Assembly (NCBI GenBank): GCA_012274445.1 | Contig: JAAROD010000054.1 | Location: 248,001 to 312,000 of the forward strand | DNA length: 64,000 nt | Direction: 5' to 3' | Source: Sclerotiophoma versabilis | Lineage: Eukaryota > Ascomycota > Dothideomycetes > Pleosporales > Didymellaceae | In this document: positions 10,981 through 21,681 of the stretch, in pieces | Layout: each line of letters opens with the position of its first letter | Position numbering within the stretch: the stretch's first letter is position 1 | The notes under the pieces: generated by a model | Databases searched by the model: none | Told to the model about the DNA's origin: nothing | The model's input: only the letters and a program-made list of their open reading frames with translations | Made by a program: the position numbers and the translations under genes

Positions 10981-11641
10981 GGATTGCAGCTATGTAGCTC
11001 CATGGCTGGCATTGTGCGCATTCTTATATTCTATCAGTGACAGAAATCACACCTGCATTTGCTCGCCACGTAGCACCAACCAGAGCGTCAACTTCGAAAA
11101 ACTCACACCGCAAATCCCATGCATACGCCAAATTTTTGGCCAACAGGGAGGCTTCCTGGCGGGGCAGATTTTCCTACCGAAGCTCTTGTGTTATTTTGTG
11201 GCGCGAGATTGTCGGCTGGCTGTGTCGTCGGCGTTGTCGCCATTGAAAGACTGTTGACAACACTGATCTTCTCTCGTGCTATTGTTTGAGCCGTGCTATT
11301 GTTTGAGATGGGTGGAGGCTGGAGATCTTGCGAAGCTTAAAGACGTTGTGCCGTGACGAAGCGGCTGCTGTCCAAGCGTTGTGAATGGTGGTGCAGGGCG
11401 GGCGGATCTGGTTCCCCCCTGTCTAGTGCGAACTGTGACATGCTGTTGGTATTGATGACCTTGGCAGTAAGCGGAAAACTAGCGAATCGTTCCTGCATTG
11501 TCATCCGATCTCGTTAAAGGTTACAATCCATCGAAGTAGCGTTTGTGCCTAGCAAGCTCCAGGTCGATGGTGTTGACTGCTTTTTGTAGTTGCTTTTTCC
11601 GAGCGCCTTCGAGGTTGAAATAGAGTGAGTGCCAAGAGGCT

Positions 11642-11666
11642 ATCATCATCATCATCATCATCATCA
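11642..11666. repeat. (ATC)n microsatellite
   Basis: Eight and a third perfect copies of ATC in non-coding sequence. Confidence 0.95.
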
Positions 11667-12813
11667 AATCGTTGCTACTACTGTAATCAGCACATCTTGC
11701 AGACGAGAAACCCGATCAGAAGGCTCGTGTAAGCGCGTTGTGTGATTTTGCGCAGCTACTGTCCCAACAATTAACGCGCATGGCGAGATGCTGTGCATGA
11801 CGCTAACATATTATACACAGCTGGAGCTTCAAGCCATTCGGCAGAACGGCACAACAACTTGAAAACCCCAACTCTATTGTTCAAGCCTACCGCGGCTGCT
11901 GCTGCGTCCTGCAAGTAATAAACTCGTACCCTTTTGAGCCCTGCGTACGGCGCTACATCCACAGAAGATGCACCGCCTTACAGGCAGCCTTAGAAAGACT
12001 CTAGGTTTGCTCTCTGGATCCAGACTTCACACCACAGTGAGGTTCGGGAGAGGTATATTAGCCGCTCACGTTGCCAGCATGTAATTCTCCGAAACATATA
12101 TGTAGTATAAGTATCCGAGATGTATCTTTTTGGTCCCGTTGTCTGATATAGAGACTCAAGACTGTGCTTTCAGACTGAGCTAGGTCCTTGTAGGCTGCAC
12201 TTAATCATTACTTGCGGCATGTCCACAGGTGGTGAACACGCAGGTCCTGTAGAAGCGAGGTTTGTCTTGAGGCGGTTCGCAGCATTAGCCGTGAATGGTT
12301 GAGGATGTCCATGCTCCTGACCTTGACGGTACAGTTCGAGCATAGAACTAGAACGAGTACCTTGTTATCTACATCAGTTTACAAAAGAGCCAGTAGACGC
12401 ATCAATATCGCATAGACAAAAGATGTGGTATATGCTAAAGCCAATGGGTGCTCTTGTGTTAGAAACCTTGAATCGAAGGCCGGAAAGAGAGCGCCTCGGC
12501 TTTAACCGGATTAGGGCGACTGCGAACAGCACCTTCGACCAGCACGAAGAAATGCCGTCTCGTGCTCACAGCCAGACGGCCTGCGCAACAGGCAGTGTTA
12601 TATCAGTAGAAGCATAGCTTCGCTGCGAATCACCCCAGGACACGCTTCACTGCGCCCCGTCCCAAGGAAAGCGTCTGCGGCGCCTTCAGCTCCCATCGAT
12701 CACCACGAATCGTACACCTCCATGTCGACAGCATCACCTTTGAAGCTATACCGCAACCGCCTTCTCTTCGATACCACCCTTTTCGCACGCGACATGCGAT
12801 TCCAGTGCAGAGG

Positions 12814-12820
12814 TATATAG
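12814..12820 (+). promoter_or_regulatory. Candidate TATA box of SET2
   Basis: TATATAG about 300 bp upstream of the SET2 ATG, on the same strand. Position is compatible with a fungal core promoter with a long leader; untested. Confidence 0.3.
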
Positions 12821-13121
12821 GAGGACTTTAGTACCTGGGAACACACTCCAGGAAGAAGACGACGAAGAGTAAAGATTTGCTCCCGACCAATCTCAAGCCC
12901 GCCGCGCTTCTAGACACGCCCGCCGAGCAATTCTTCACTCGCAGGGGGACAGCGTCAGTACGCCTCTGTTTGTTTTCCATCGTGCAGGGTGCCATGCAGT
13001 AAACGAGCTTATGACTGCTCCTGTGTTGTAGAAGCACTAGCGTCTGATTTTCCAGGACCAGAACTCCTCACTCTCCCACTCCAAGCTCGGCCACCACACC
13101 TCCTGCAGCCACGCGCCCGTC

Positions 13122-16030
13122 ATGTCGGACGGTGAAGGTGAGCAGAAGCCGGCTCGGCTCGAGCCTGAGTTGCGCAATATGAAGCTGGAGGAAGGCGCTA
13201 CCCTGAGCGCGGGTGAGAGCGAGGGCATGCAAGTAAAGGCCGAGGATGCAGACCCCCCAACACCCTCCGCGATTCCACCCCGACTCAAGTCCTCCCGATC
13301 CAAGTCTCAATCGCCCATGCCCAAGCACGAATCCGAAGCGTCATCGCCGGCCGACAGCACCAAAGAGGAGGTTGTTGGAGGGGACATTGTGCTGAAGATG
13401 GAGCCTGGGCCAGGAGGCAAAGCCCTCAAGCTGTCGCGCAGCGCCTCTCGGAAAGTCATGTCGCGCCCGCCACCGCTGTACCTCGGCCTCCCGGACTCTA
13501 CAGAAGAAGCAAAGAGTACATTCGTTGTTCTCCCAGAGTGCACATATTCGAACAAATACATTGGCACGACCGATCCAGCCCTCGAATGCGATTGTAGCGA
13601 AGAATGGGGTACGTCTTTTTTCGATTGCTTTCGCATCTTGGCAGTACGCTGACGATATCTGCAACAGATATGATTACGAAACGGAACAATGCCTGCGGCG
13701 AGGATTCCGACTGCATCAACCGCGCTACCAAGATGGAGTGCGTGGGTGACTGCAGTTGTGGGCGAAAGTGCCAGAATCAACGTTTTCTGCGCAAACAATA
13801 CGCCGATGTCACAGTCATCAAGACCGAAAAGAAGGGCTTTGGACTGCGAGCCAACAAAGATCTCACACCGGGAGACTTCATCTTCGAGTACATTGGGGAA
13901 GTCATTGACGAGCGGACTTTCCGTCGCCGTATGATACAGTACGACCAGGAGGGCATCAAGCACTTTTACTTCATGTCCTTGACGAAGGGCGAATTCGTGG
14001 ATGCAACCAAGAAAGGCAACCTAGGAAGGTTCTGCAACCACTCATGCAACCCTAACTGTTTTGTAGACAAGTGGGTTATTGGAGATAAGCTGCGCATGGG
14101 CATCTTTGCTGAGCGCAAAATCCATGCAGGTGAGGAGCTGGTGTTCAATTACAACGTCGATCGATATGGAGCGGACCCTCAGCCTTGTTATTGCGGCGAG
14201 CCCAACTGTTCGGGTTTCATCGGCGGTAAGACTCAGTCTGACAATGCCACAAAGCTCTCACATGCTACAATCGAAGCGCTTGGTATTGATGACGGTGATG
14301 GCTGGGACACAGCAGTTCACACCAAGAAGCCTCGCAAGAAGAAAGTCAGCGAAGATGACGAGGAGTATGTCAACGACCTACAGCCACGATCACTCGAAGA
14401 CGACGGTGTGCCCAAGGTCATGGCTGCTCTGCGACAGTGCACAGAGAAGTGGATCGCCGTTAAGCTTCTGAGCCGTATACAGCAAAGCGATAATGACAAG
14501 GTCGGCCACCGGATCATTCGTATGCACGGTTACGAGACCCTCAAGAAGACTTTGACCACCTGGATGGATGATTTTAACGTTGTAATGCAGGTCTTAGACA
14601 TTCTACACAAGCTGCCGCGAATTACTCGCAACAAGATTCAGGATTCAAAAATTGAGGAGGCGGTAGAGAAGCTCAAGAGCTGTGGAGACGAGCGGGTTGA
14701 GGAGTCCGCCGTGAAGCTACTCGCAGCGTGGGGCAAGCTGGAGGTTGCTTACCGGATACCGCGTATGAAAAGAGATCCGAACGCAAGCACACCGGTTCGG
14801 ACTGAGAACCGCTTCGAACGCCGCGAGAGGGGGCGAGAGCGATCAAGGTCCAGATCAAAGTCGCCATCACTCACATCCGCGCCAAAGGGTCCAGCCAACT
14901 TGAATGCTCCATCCGGGCCTCGTGTCATCAACGCACCGAGAGGGCCTGCTAGTGGATTTTTTCAAGGTTCTCGTCCAGCTCCACGACCGCGACCCTTCAA
15001 TCCACTGCCTCCTGGCTGGTTCCAAGCCACCTCAGACAACGGATCTACCTATTACTACAACTCATCAGGGACTACGCAATGGCAACGACCTACTATGCCA
15101 GCAAATCAACCTCCTCCGCCGCCACCGAAAGCGAAGACAGATACGCAACTCCTGCAGGACATCATTTCCAGCATCACTGCGAACGTAACACCTACCATAC
15201 CATCAGCCTCTACAACCCCACAGCCTGCTGCAGATGATCCGCAAGATACGAAACACAAGAGTGAAAAGTGGCGTAGCCTGCCGCAAGAGAAGCAGGAAAG
15301 GATATATGAGGCCACAGTAAGTTCACAGTCTCCGAATGCTTGCGTAGATCACTGACTACGGCAGCTCTCTCCGCATGTGATGGCCGTCGCTGCACACTAC
15401 CGCAAGAAGCTTGAGAAGGACGACCTCAAGCGTTTGTCGAAAGAGGTGGCCAAGAAGCTTGTTAGGGGAGATTACAAGTCTGGTCGCGTCAAGGACCCTG
15501 CCGCCAAGATCAGTTCGAAGCACGAGAAAACGGTGAAGAACTACGTCAAGGACTTCCTGGATAAGGCAGTCAAGAAGAAGGAGGGGCGCGAGAAGGCAAG
15601 AGTAGGTCGCGGAGACGCAGCACAAGACGATGGTGGTGCAACACCGGACACACCGCAAGTAGAGACGGATGATGCACCAGGAGCGACAGCTGTGGTTGAG
15701 GCTTCTCCCAACGACTCATCCTCAGAGCTGAAGCGCAAGAGAGAGGATGAAGCAGATGACTTGCCTCGCAGCATGCGTTCGCGGACAGTTGAGCCATCAG
15801 TGCCACCTCCACCCCCACCCCCACCAGCAGACGACATGCCTGTGGACTTAGAGGAGGCTGATTTTACATCTATGGACGATGGATCCATAGCGTCGTTCAT
15901 AGAAGGCACACCTTCTAACGGAAAGCTACCTTTACGAGCAAGCGATCAGCCCAGCCCGATGCAGCTTGCAACACCGCCAACCAACGGCTTTGGTGAGGGC
16001 AGACCCAATGGCAGTAGTAATTTGCGTTAG
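13122..16030 (+). CDS. SET2: SET2 histone H3 lysine-36 methyltransferase
   Basis: Three exons, 13122-13608, 13668-15316 and 15365-16030, encode 933 residues; introns of 59 and 48 nt have GTACGT and GTAAGT donors. Domain order is the full Set2 architecture. It has a cysteine-rich AWS region (about 154-206) and a SET domain (about 207-329, with the cofactor-binding NHSC at 286-289). A post-SET follows, reading CYCGEPNCSGFIGG (335-348). Next come a middle helical region, a WW domain (about 607-640, LPPGWFQATSDNG..YYY..TTQWQRP), and a C-terminal SRI region (about 712-800) that in the family binds the phosphorylated tail of RNA polymerase II. The enzyme methylates H3K36 on transcribed chromatin. 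The long acidic/proline-rich tail ends directly at an 18-G run. Confidence 0.97.
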
Positions 16031-16047
16031 GGGGGGGGGGGGGGGGG
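16030..16047. repeat. Run of 18 guanines at the SET2 stop codon
   Basis: The last base of the SET2 TAG is the first of 18 consecutive G. It lies in the 127-bp gap between the convergent SET2 and HD-domain genes. Confidence 0.9.
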
Positions 16048-16157
16048 TTGCATCTGGGCTTCTTCACTATATCATTACGGATCTTTAATTATTGGTTTGA
16101 TCACTAGTACGCAGTTTTGCATTTCCCGTTTGGTGACGGGTGTCCAAGCACTAACCC

Positions 16158-16862
16158 TCAGTGCAATTCGAAGCTCAGTTCCTCCTCCTCTTTCCACTCT
16201 TTGGCAAACTCCCTCAGCACGTCCGTCCTTCTCCTCGCCATTCGCTTACCACTCTCTGTCTTCATCATGCCCTCCAACTTGTACAACTTCTCCTCAAAAT
16301 GATCAATCGCCCGTCCCATAGGCTGCTCAGGGAACTTGGCCGCTCCGAACGAAAAACAGCGTCCAATGCCGATAGCACCAATGGCATCAAGGCGGTCTGC
16401 GTCCTGCACGATGGCAATCTCGGGATACTGTGCGAGAACATCGATGACAGATTGCGGATTGCGTACCTCATTCGTGTAGCTGACATGCTTGACGAGGGTC
16501 TGAACTTTTGCTGCAAGATCTGTGCTGGCGCCGTGATTGAGAAGGATGTTGCGGACTTGATTTTCCGTGTCTTCTCCGGGTTTCGCGTATTTGTGGTCTC
16601 CGACGTCGTGCAGAAGAGCTGCTAGGAAGAGGCTGGTGGTGTCGTAGGTCGGCGCTGAGTTGGCATTATTTTTGGTTTCGTCCTGGAAGATGCGGTGCGC
16701 GTTCGATACTACGCGGAGGATGTGTTGGTAGTCGTGGGAGTTGTCGTACTGCGACATGTATTTGTGGACGTAGGTGTTGATGTCTGCGAAGAGCGATGCT
16801 TGGTCTGGAGCAATAGGTACCTTCGGAATCGGCACCTTGGGTCTTGGTGTTGTCGTAGCCAT
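16158..16862 (-). CDS. HD-domain phosphohydrolase
   Basis: Single exon, 234 residues from the ATG at 16862. Shows the HD superfamily metal-binding pattern: a first histidine near residues 43-47 (SHDYQH), the HD doublet at 85-86 (LLHDVGDHK), and a distal aspartate cluster at 154-159 (VQDADRLDAIGAIG). These bind a divalent metal used to hydrolyse phosphate esters. The layout resembles bacterial YedJ/YpgQ-type proteins rather than a dNTPase with extra domains. The substrate is unknown. The gene is convergent with SET2 (127 bp between stops) and divergent from PEX16. Confidence 0.85.
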   Translation of the reverse strand: MATTTPRPKVPIPKVPIAPDQASLFADINTYVHKYMSQYDNSHDYQHILRVVSNAHRIFQDETKNNANSAPTYDTTSLFLAALLHDVGDHKYAKPGEDTENQVRNILLNHGASTDLAAKVQTLVKHVSYTNEVRNPQSVIDVLAQYPEIAIVQDADRLDAIGAIGIGRCFSFGAAKFPEQPMGRAIDHFEEKLYKLEGMMKTESGKRMARRRTDVLREFAKEWKEEEELSFELH

Positions 16863-17587
16863 CTTGGTTGAATAGGATGATAACGGTTACAGAATGTGTA
16901 GACTAGAAGTAGGAGAGCTTCTAAGTGCTGAGGTAAAAATCTTTGAGTTTGGCACTTTTATGTCGACCGAACTGCTCTTGAAGCCCTCAATCGTGTTGGC
17001 AGGAGACTCCCAGGTAACAGATTGTGCTTAAAAATATAATACCGGTGAGTAGAAGGTGTTACGGACGTGGCCGATAGCGGGCTGAAAAGAGTATGGCTTC
17101 GCGTCTAGCAAAACGCGTGGTCACATGTTCTTGTAGCCGGTTAACCGCCCTTTTTGCGCTGCAGCTCGAGAACGCTCGAGCTTGGGGCCACAGGCTGGAC
17201 TGAAGTAGCACACTTTTGTTTGACTGTCAGCCCTCATACTGCTTTGAATAAGGACTGGGAAGGGCGGAGGCCATCTAGGCAGCGTGAGGGGTGACACCAA
17301 GATCATAGCTTTTCGAGTCGAAGCTATCAATCCTTACTCTTATCCACTGCAACTAGAATATTGCTGCAGAGCGCGTTGTCACATGGTTCACATTGCGGTG
17401 TTGACTTGAGCTTTGGGCGTGGTGGAGATTGTGGATCTGGGGAAGCCGGACCTCGGCAGCCACTCGACATGACTTCACCCCATACGTTCGATATCGCGCC
17501 AGTCCCCAGTGCACCCCTTCAACACCAGCTCATGTTCTGGGACCGACTTTGTTCTTAAATCACCCACGGACGGGTGCGACCGCGAAG
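16863..17587. other. Divergent promoter region, HD hydrolase / PEX16
   Basis: Shared 725-bp upstream region. Contains an imperfect inverted repeat at 17304-17326 (ATAGC...TTCGA G TCGAA...GCTAT). The PEX16 frame extends upstream to 17429 but with unconserved residues. Confidence 0.4.
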
Positions 17588-18884
17588 ATGATCAAAGAAG
17601 CGACGCACAATGCGGCCGAGGTGCTGTCGCAGCCCACCAAGTGGCTGGGCATGTACTCTGACTTCATCACTAAGAACAGCAGCGCCGTATCACAGATCGA
17701 GTCGGCGCTGCGGTCGCTGACATACATCATTCCTGGTGCGCGCAAAAGCCTCGCGATCATGATGGAGAAGTATGCTGACCTCAAGTAGGTCGCTTCAGAG
17801 AATCAGAGATAGCGTCAGAATCATGTACGCTCTACCACCCTTCTTCGTTACGGATATCACCGACTAATGCCTTACAGTACACTGTGGCGTACAGTGTCTT
17901 TCATTATACCATGACTCCCTCCTCGCAAAAGCAATGGCACAGATGCCTGGGACGCGCCGACATGCACTCACCCCGCACCACCGCTATACCAAATTCTGGA
18001 CAGAGAAGTCGCCCACGTACAAGCGGATTGCGACCGTCCTCCAGATGATTCAATATACGGAACTACTGTGGGAGATGGCGGCAAAGAGGAAGGGTGAGAA
18101 GATGCGATGGCGCGTGGTCGTGCTCCTCGAGATTATCAAAGCTGTCTGCCGATTGCTGCTGCTACGGTTGACGAACTCGAGACCGCTACTATCGCCGCCG
18201 TTACCCCAAAGAGAGATAGACCCTAGCTCACTTGAGGACTCTTCAGCGTCCGCTGATGGCATGGATACACCACCAAGCGAGCGCTCGGTGGAAGCAGAGA
18301 ATTGGACAATGCCCAGGACGGGGCTCTCGATGCCTTGCCTCCCCGACACATCGGACATCTCAAGCTACCTGCTATCCAAGGTTTTGACAGCGGACGACAT
18401 CAAGCCCCCGAAAGCCCTCCTTCACCGTGTCAGTGGCAAGGGTGAGCTGGCAGAGGCGCTGTACATCCTGCGGCCAGTCGCATATGCTTTAGCCATGCAG
18501 CACTTCAGTGGCGACAGGAAGAGCTGGCGACCATGGCTGATTGGTGTGAGCATCGAGTATGGCGCTAGGCAACTTGCGAAGAAAGACTTTCAGGAGCGTC
18601 TCGCTGGTGGTCTGCGGGGCCTAACTGGTCTCGAAAGAGAGGAGCTGAAAAAGCGTGCTTGGGCACTCGGCTGGTGGATGATGCGCGGTGCTTTCTACGA
18701 AAACATCACGAAGTGAGTTTCTACATCTGCATCGTGGATCTCGGCAGCTAACAAAGATAGGTCTTGGATACATTCCATCACTCGAAAGCTGAAGAGCAAG
18801 CCCCTTCTTGACATCGCTGGCGGTGTCATTGAAGACTACGAGTTCTTGTGGGACCAGTACTATTTTTCGACAACGACCTTGTAA
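17588..18884 (+). CDS. PEX16: Peroxisomal membrane biogenesis protein PEX16
   Basis: Four exons: 17588-17735, 17789-17824 (only 36 nt), 17878-18712 and 18761-18884, for 380 residues with consistent phases. The junctions rebuild the most conserved Pex16 segment: ALRSLTYIIPG, then RFRESEIASES from the micro-exon, then HCGVQCLSLYHDSLL. The C-terminus (GGVIEDYEFLWDQYYFST) is also typical. Pex16 is an integral peroxisomal or ER membrane protein needed to target peroxisomal membrane proteins, together with Pex3 and Pex19. Intron 1 has a weak donor (GTGCGC) but a good CTGAC branch site. Skipping this 53-nt intron runs into a stop at 17786-17788. The start ATG is the first in the conserved frame. Confidence 0.93.
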
Positions 18885-19336
18885 CAACACTGCACCTACT
18901 TTCCTTCCTTGTCTAGCACGAACAGCTTCTTAGATACCAGAGACTTTGTATGCTTTATCACCCTAATGACACGAACGACAAGTCAACCTTGTTGCCATCC
19001 ATTACTTTGACTGTGCAGTTTCGCGTACCTGTGAATTCGCCAATAATCCTGACTCTCCGCTAGCATTGGTCCTACAGCCTGGGGTTAGTCAGAACCCTCG
19101 GCATCGCGATGGTGGATGAGTGATACGAGCCAAATGGGTGGGTTGCATTCGTGACGCACTCGCCTCTAGCTAGAAGCTCGGGCCACCGTACCTGTGGCTT
19201 CCGACTTCGTGATTGTCACTTTGAGCCGCATCAACACCACAGCAGACGCGCCCGCCACCGCCGAAAGCCGACGTACCTCGCCTCCCTCACCCAAAGCCTC
19301 CATCTCTGCATCAACAACGACACGCACATATCGACG
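18885..19336. other. Intergenic between PEX16 and RPN8
   Basis: Should contain the PEX16 terminator and RPN8 promoter. An open frame runs in phase with RPN8 from 19151 but its residues look unconserved. Nothing else supported. Confidence 0.4.
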
Positions 19337-20568
19337 ATGCCCGCCACGACAGCAGAGACGCTGTCACTCGTGACTCGCACTGTGTCGGTTGCGCCGCTCG
19401 TGCTCCTCTCCGCAGCAGATCACTACGGCCGTCAGGCAAAGGGGACAAGGAAACGAGTTGTGGGTGTGCTCTTGGGGCAGAACGATGGCAAGAACGTCAG
19501 AGTGTCAAACAGCTTCGCAGGTGTGTGGACGTCACACGGCCTGTTCGCCGCCTGCCACTACAGCGGGGGCGGGGGTCGTCGTATTGCAATGTGACGAAGC
19601 TGACAAAGTGTGCAGTACCGTTTGAGGAAGACGAGAAGGACCCGTCGGTATGGTTCCTGGACCACAACTACGTCGAGTCGATGAACGACATGTTCAAGAA
19701 GATCAACGCCCGTGAGAAGCTCATCGGCTGGTACCACACAGGGCCCAAGCTGCGCGCATCGGATCTGGAGGTAAACGAGCTGTTCAAGCGCTACACACCG
19801 AACCCGCTGCTAGTCATCATCGACGTTCAGCCGAAGGAGGTCGGCGTTCCAACAGACGCCTACTTCGCCGTAGAGGAGATCAAGGATGTAAGTGCAGAGC
19901 TGCCTTGACGTGCTGCGACGACCATGCTGACCTGCCACAAGGACGGCACAACAACCGCCAAGACATTCGTTCACACACCCTCGATAATCGAGGCCGAGGA
20001 AGCAGAGGAGATTGGTGTCGAGCACCTCCTCCGTGACATCCGCGACGTCGCCGTCGGCACTCTCTCTACCCGCATAACCTCACAACTGCAGTCGCTGCAA
20101 GGCCTGCATCTGCGCTTACGCGATATTGGCCAGTACCTGCAGAAGGTACTTGACGAAGACCTGCCTGTGAACCACGCAATTTTGGGCAACCTGCAAGACA
20201 TGTTCAATCTCCTCCCGAACCTGTCGACACCGAAGCCAACACCAGTCGGCGGAGCAACAAACGGCGTTGGTGCTGCGGCAGCCGCCGCGGGCGCCATCGA
20301 CAACGGCGAGCTCGCGCGCGCAATGAGCATCAAGACCAACGATCAGCTTATGGCCATCTACCTCTCGAGTTTGATCCGCGCCATTACCGCCTTCCACGAC
20401 CTTATCGAGAACAAGATCCAGAACAAGCAGCAGGCCGAAGACAAGGAGGCGAAGAAAGACGAAGCCAAGGACGGCGAGAAGGAGAAGAAGGCTGATGGCG
20501 TGAACGGTGAGGCAAAGGAGGGCGACAAGAGTAAAGAGAAGGGCAAGGATGAGAAGAAGAAGCCATGA
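19337..20568 (+). CDS. RPN8: 26S proteasome lid subunit RPN8 (MPN domain)
   Basis: Three exons, 19337-19520, 19616-19887 and 19942-20568, coding for 360 residues. The MPN domain spans about residues 10-140 (VTRTVSVAPLVLLSAADHYGR..VVGVLLGQ). It lacks the JAMM zinc-ligand set of its partner Rpn11, as expected for Rpn8. Conserved features are NSFAVPFEEDEKDPSVWFLDHNY (spliced), IGWYHTGPKL, and LLRDIRDV. The C-terminus (about 300-360) is a lysine/glutamate KEKE tail, common in proteasome subunits. Rpn8 pairs with Rpn11 in the lid, which deubiquitylates substrates. Length is normal. Confidence 0.96.
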
Positions 20569-20895
20569 AGATGAGAACGGATATGGCCTGAAATGAGAAT
20601 CTTGAATGCCACTGCTTCAGCTTGGTGGTGCTGTGTGCACACTTTCTGCACCGCCTGTCAGGACGACACTGGGCAGATAGCCTATGTCAAAACATATACG
20701 GCATCATGACATGATAGACTTGAGATGATAATGCATCACGTCCAATGACCACCGCAATACTTGAATCTGCTTTTCATGCATGTCGCATCCCATTCACTGA
20801 ACCACCAAGCCGTGCTGCTACAGCTGGGTACTACATGTCATGCAGCAATCTGTCCCGAATGCGCAGTGCTCCAACTAAACGCATCCCGTCAACAA
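20569..20895. other. Convergent 3' gap, RPN8 / SWIM gene
   Basis: 327 bp between two stop codons of convergent genes; presumably both 3' UTRs. No distinct structure seen. Confidence 0.5.
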
Positions 20896-21681
20896 TCATA
20901 AATCTCCCCATCCCGCAGCCCACCCAGCCGCCGTCTCAACATCAACCCTCCGCTCCTCGACACAATCCCCGTAAACACCTCTGCACCTCTCCGCCAGTAC
21001 ACAGGCCAGTACGTGCTTGCACACCGGCGGCATGTCCTCGCCCAAACTCACTCCACCGAACATCCACTCTGCGCCCTTCCTCTTCTCCGCTTCCGCGCTC
21101 TCATCTTGGTGACCCTTGTTCCCAACAATGGAGGAAGGTGTGTAGGTAGGAACGAGGGGCTCAGGATGCACGGATGGAAAAGCGGAGAAGGCGAAAGCAG
21201 GACATGTGCAGTTCCAAGCGCTTAGACGAACTTCGTAGGATATGGAGGCGCCGTAAGATGTGCTGAAGCGGGAGGAGCGTTGTTGGGCTGAGCGGACGTA
21301 ATGGACTGTGTCGCTGTGTTCTGAAGCGCGATGCAGTGATGCAGAGTGTGGTACAGGTTCGTTCGCGTCATTCAATGGCTCGTTGCTATTGTCATCCTGC
21401 ATCTGTACATCGTGGGCTGCTGTCGTTGCATGATTGCTGGTAGTAGATGCCGGCTCCTGGATGCCGATTCGAAAGCGAGTGATAAGCTTCCGGTCAAGGA
21501 GGTCAAGTGCTGGCAGAAACTCGTTCGGGAATAATACTTGGAGGGATAGCAGCTGCTTCTTGACCGACTCTGGCGCATCCGTGAGCGGGTTTAACTCCGC
21601 CTCGTCCCATTGAAGCGAAGGTAAAGAGTTGAGTAGCTGCGTCACAAAGTCGCGAGATGCAGGCAATGTCGACGTCGACAT
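20896..21681 (-). CDS. SWIM zinc-finger protein, Shu2/Sws1-like candidate
   Basis: Single exon, 261 residues, ATG at 21681. Near the C-terminus lies CxC (C158, C160 in NCTCPAF) followed 60 residues later by CxHxxA (C221, H223, A226 in VCKHVLACVLAERC). This is the SWIM pattern, including the final alanine that defines the Shu2/Sws1 family. Members of that family work with Rad51 paralogues in homologous recombination. The spacer between the ligand pairs is filled with proline/serine and charged sequence. The first 75 residues are mainly helical with leucine repeats. Its N-terminal part has no recognised domain, so a different SWIM protein remains possible. Confidence 0.65.
   Translation of the reverse strand: MSTSTLPASRDFVTQLLNSLPSLQWDEAELNPLTDAPESVKKQLLSLQVLFPNEFLPALDLLDRKLITRFRIGIQEPASTTSNHATTAAHDVQMQDDNSNEPLNDANEPVPHSASLHRASEHSDTVHYVRSAQQRSSRFSTSYGASISYEVRLSAWNCTCPAFAFSAFPSVHPEPLVPTYTPSSIVGNKGHQDESAEAEKRKGAEWMFGGVSLGEDMPPVCKHVLACVLAERCRGVYGDCVEERRVDVETAAGWAAGWGDL

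Larger units (their letters stand above)
9996..13121. other. Gene-poor block upstream of SET2
   Basis: About 3.1 kb lacking any supported gene. It contains an isolated TATAAAA (10974-10980), an ATC trinucleotide repeat (11642-11666), and near the right end TATATAG (12814-12820), some 300 bp before the SET2 start. The left end should hold the Myb-like gene promoter. Open frames are all shorter than about 90 codons. Confidence 0.5.
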
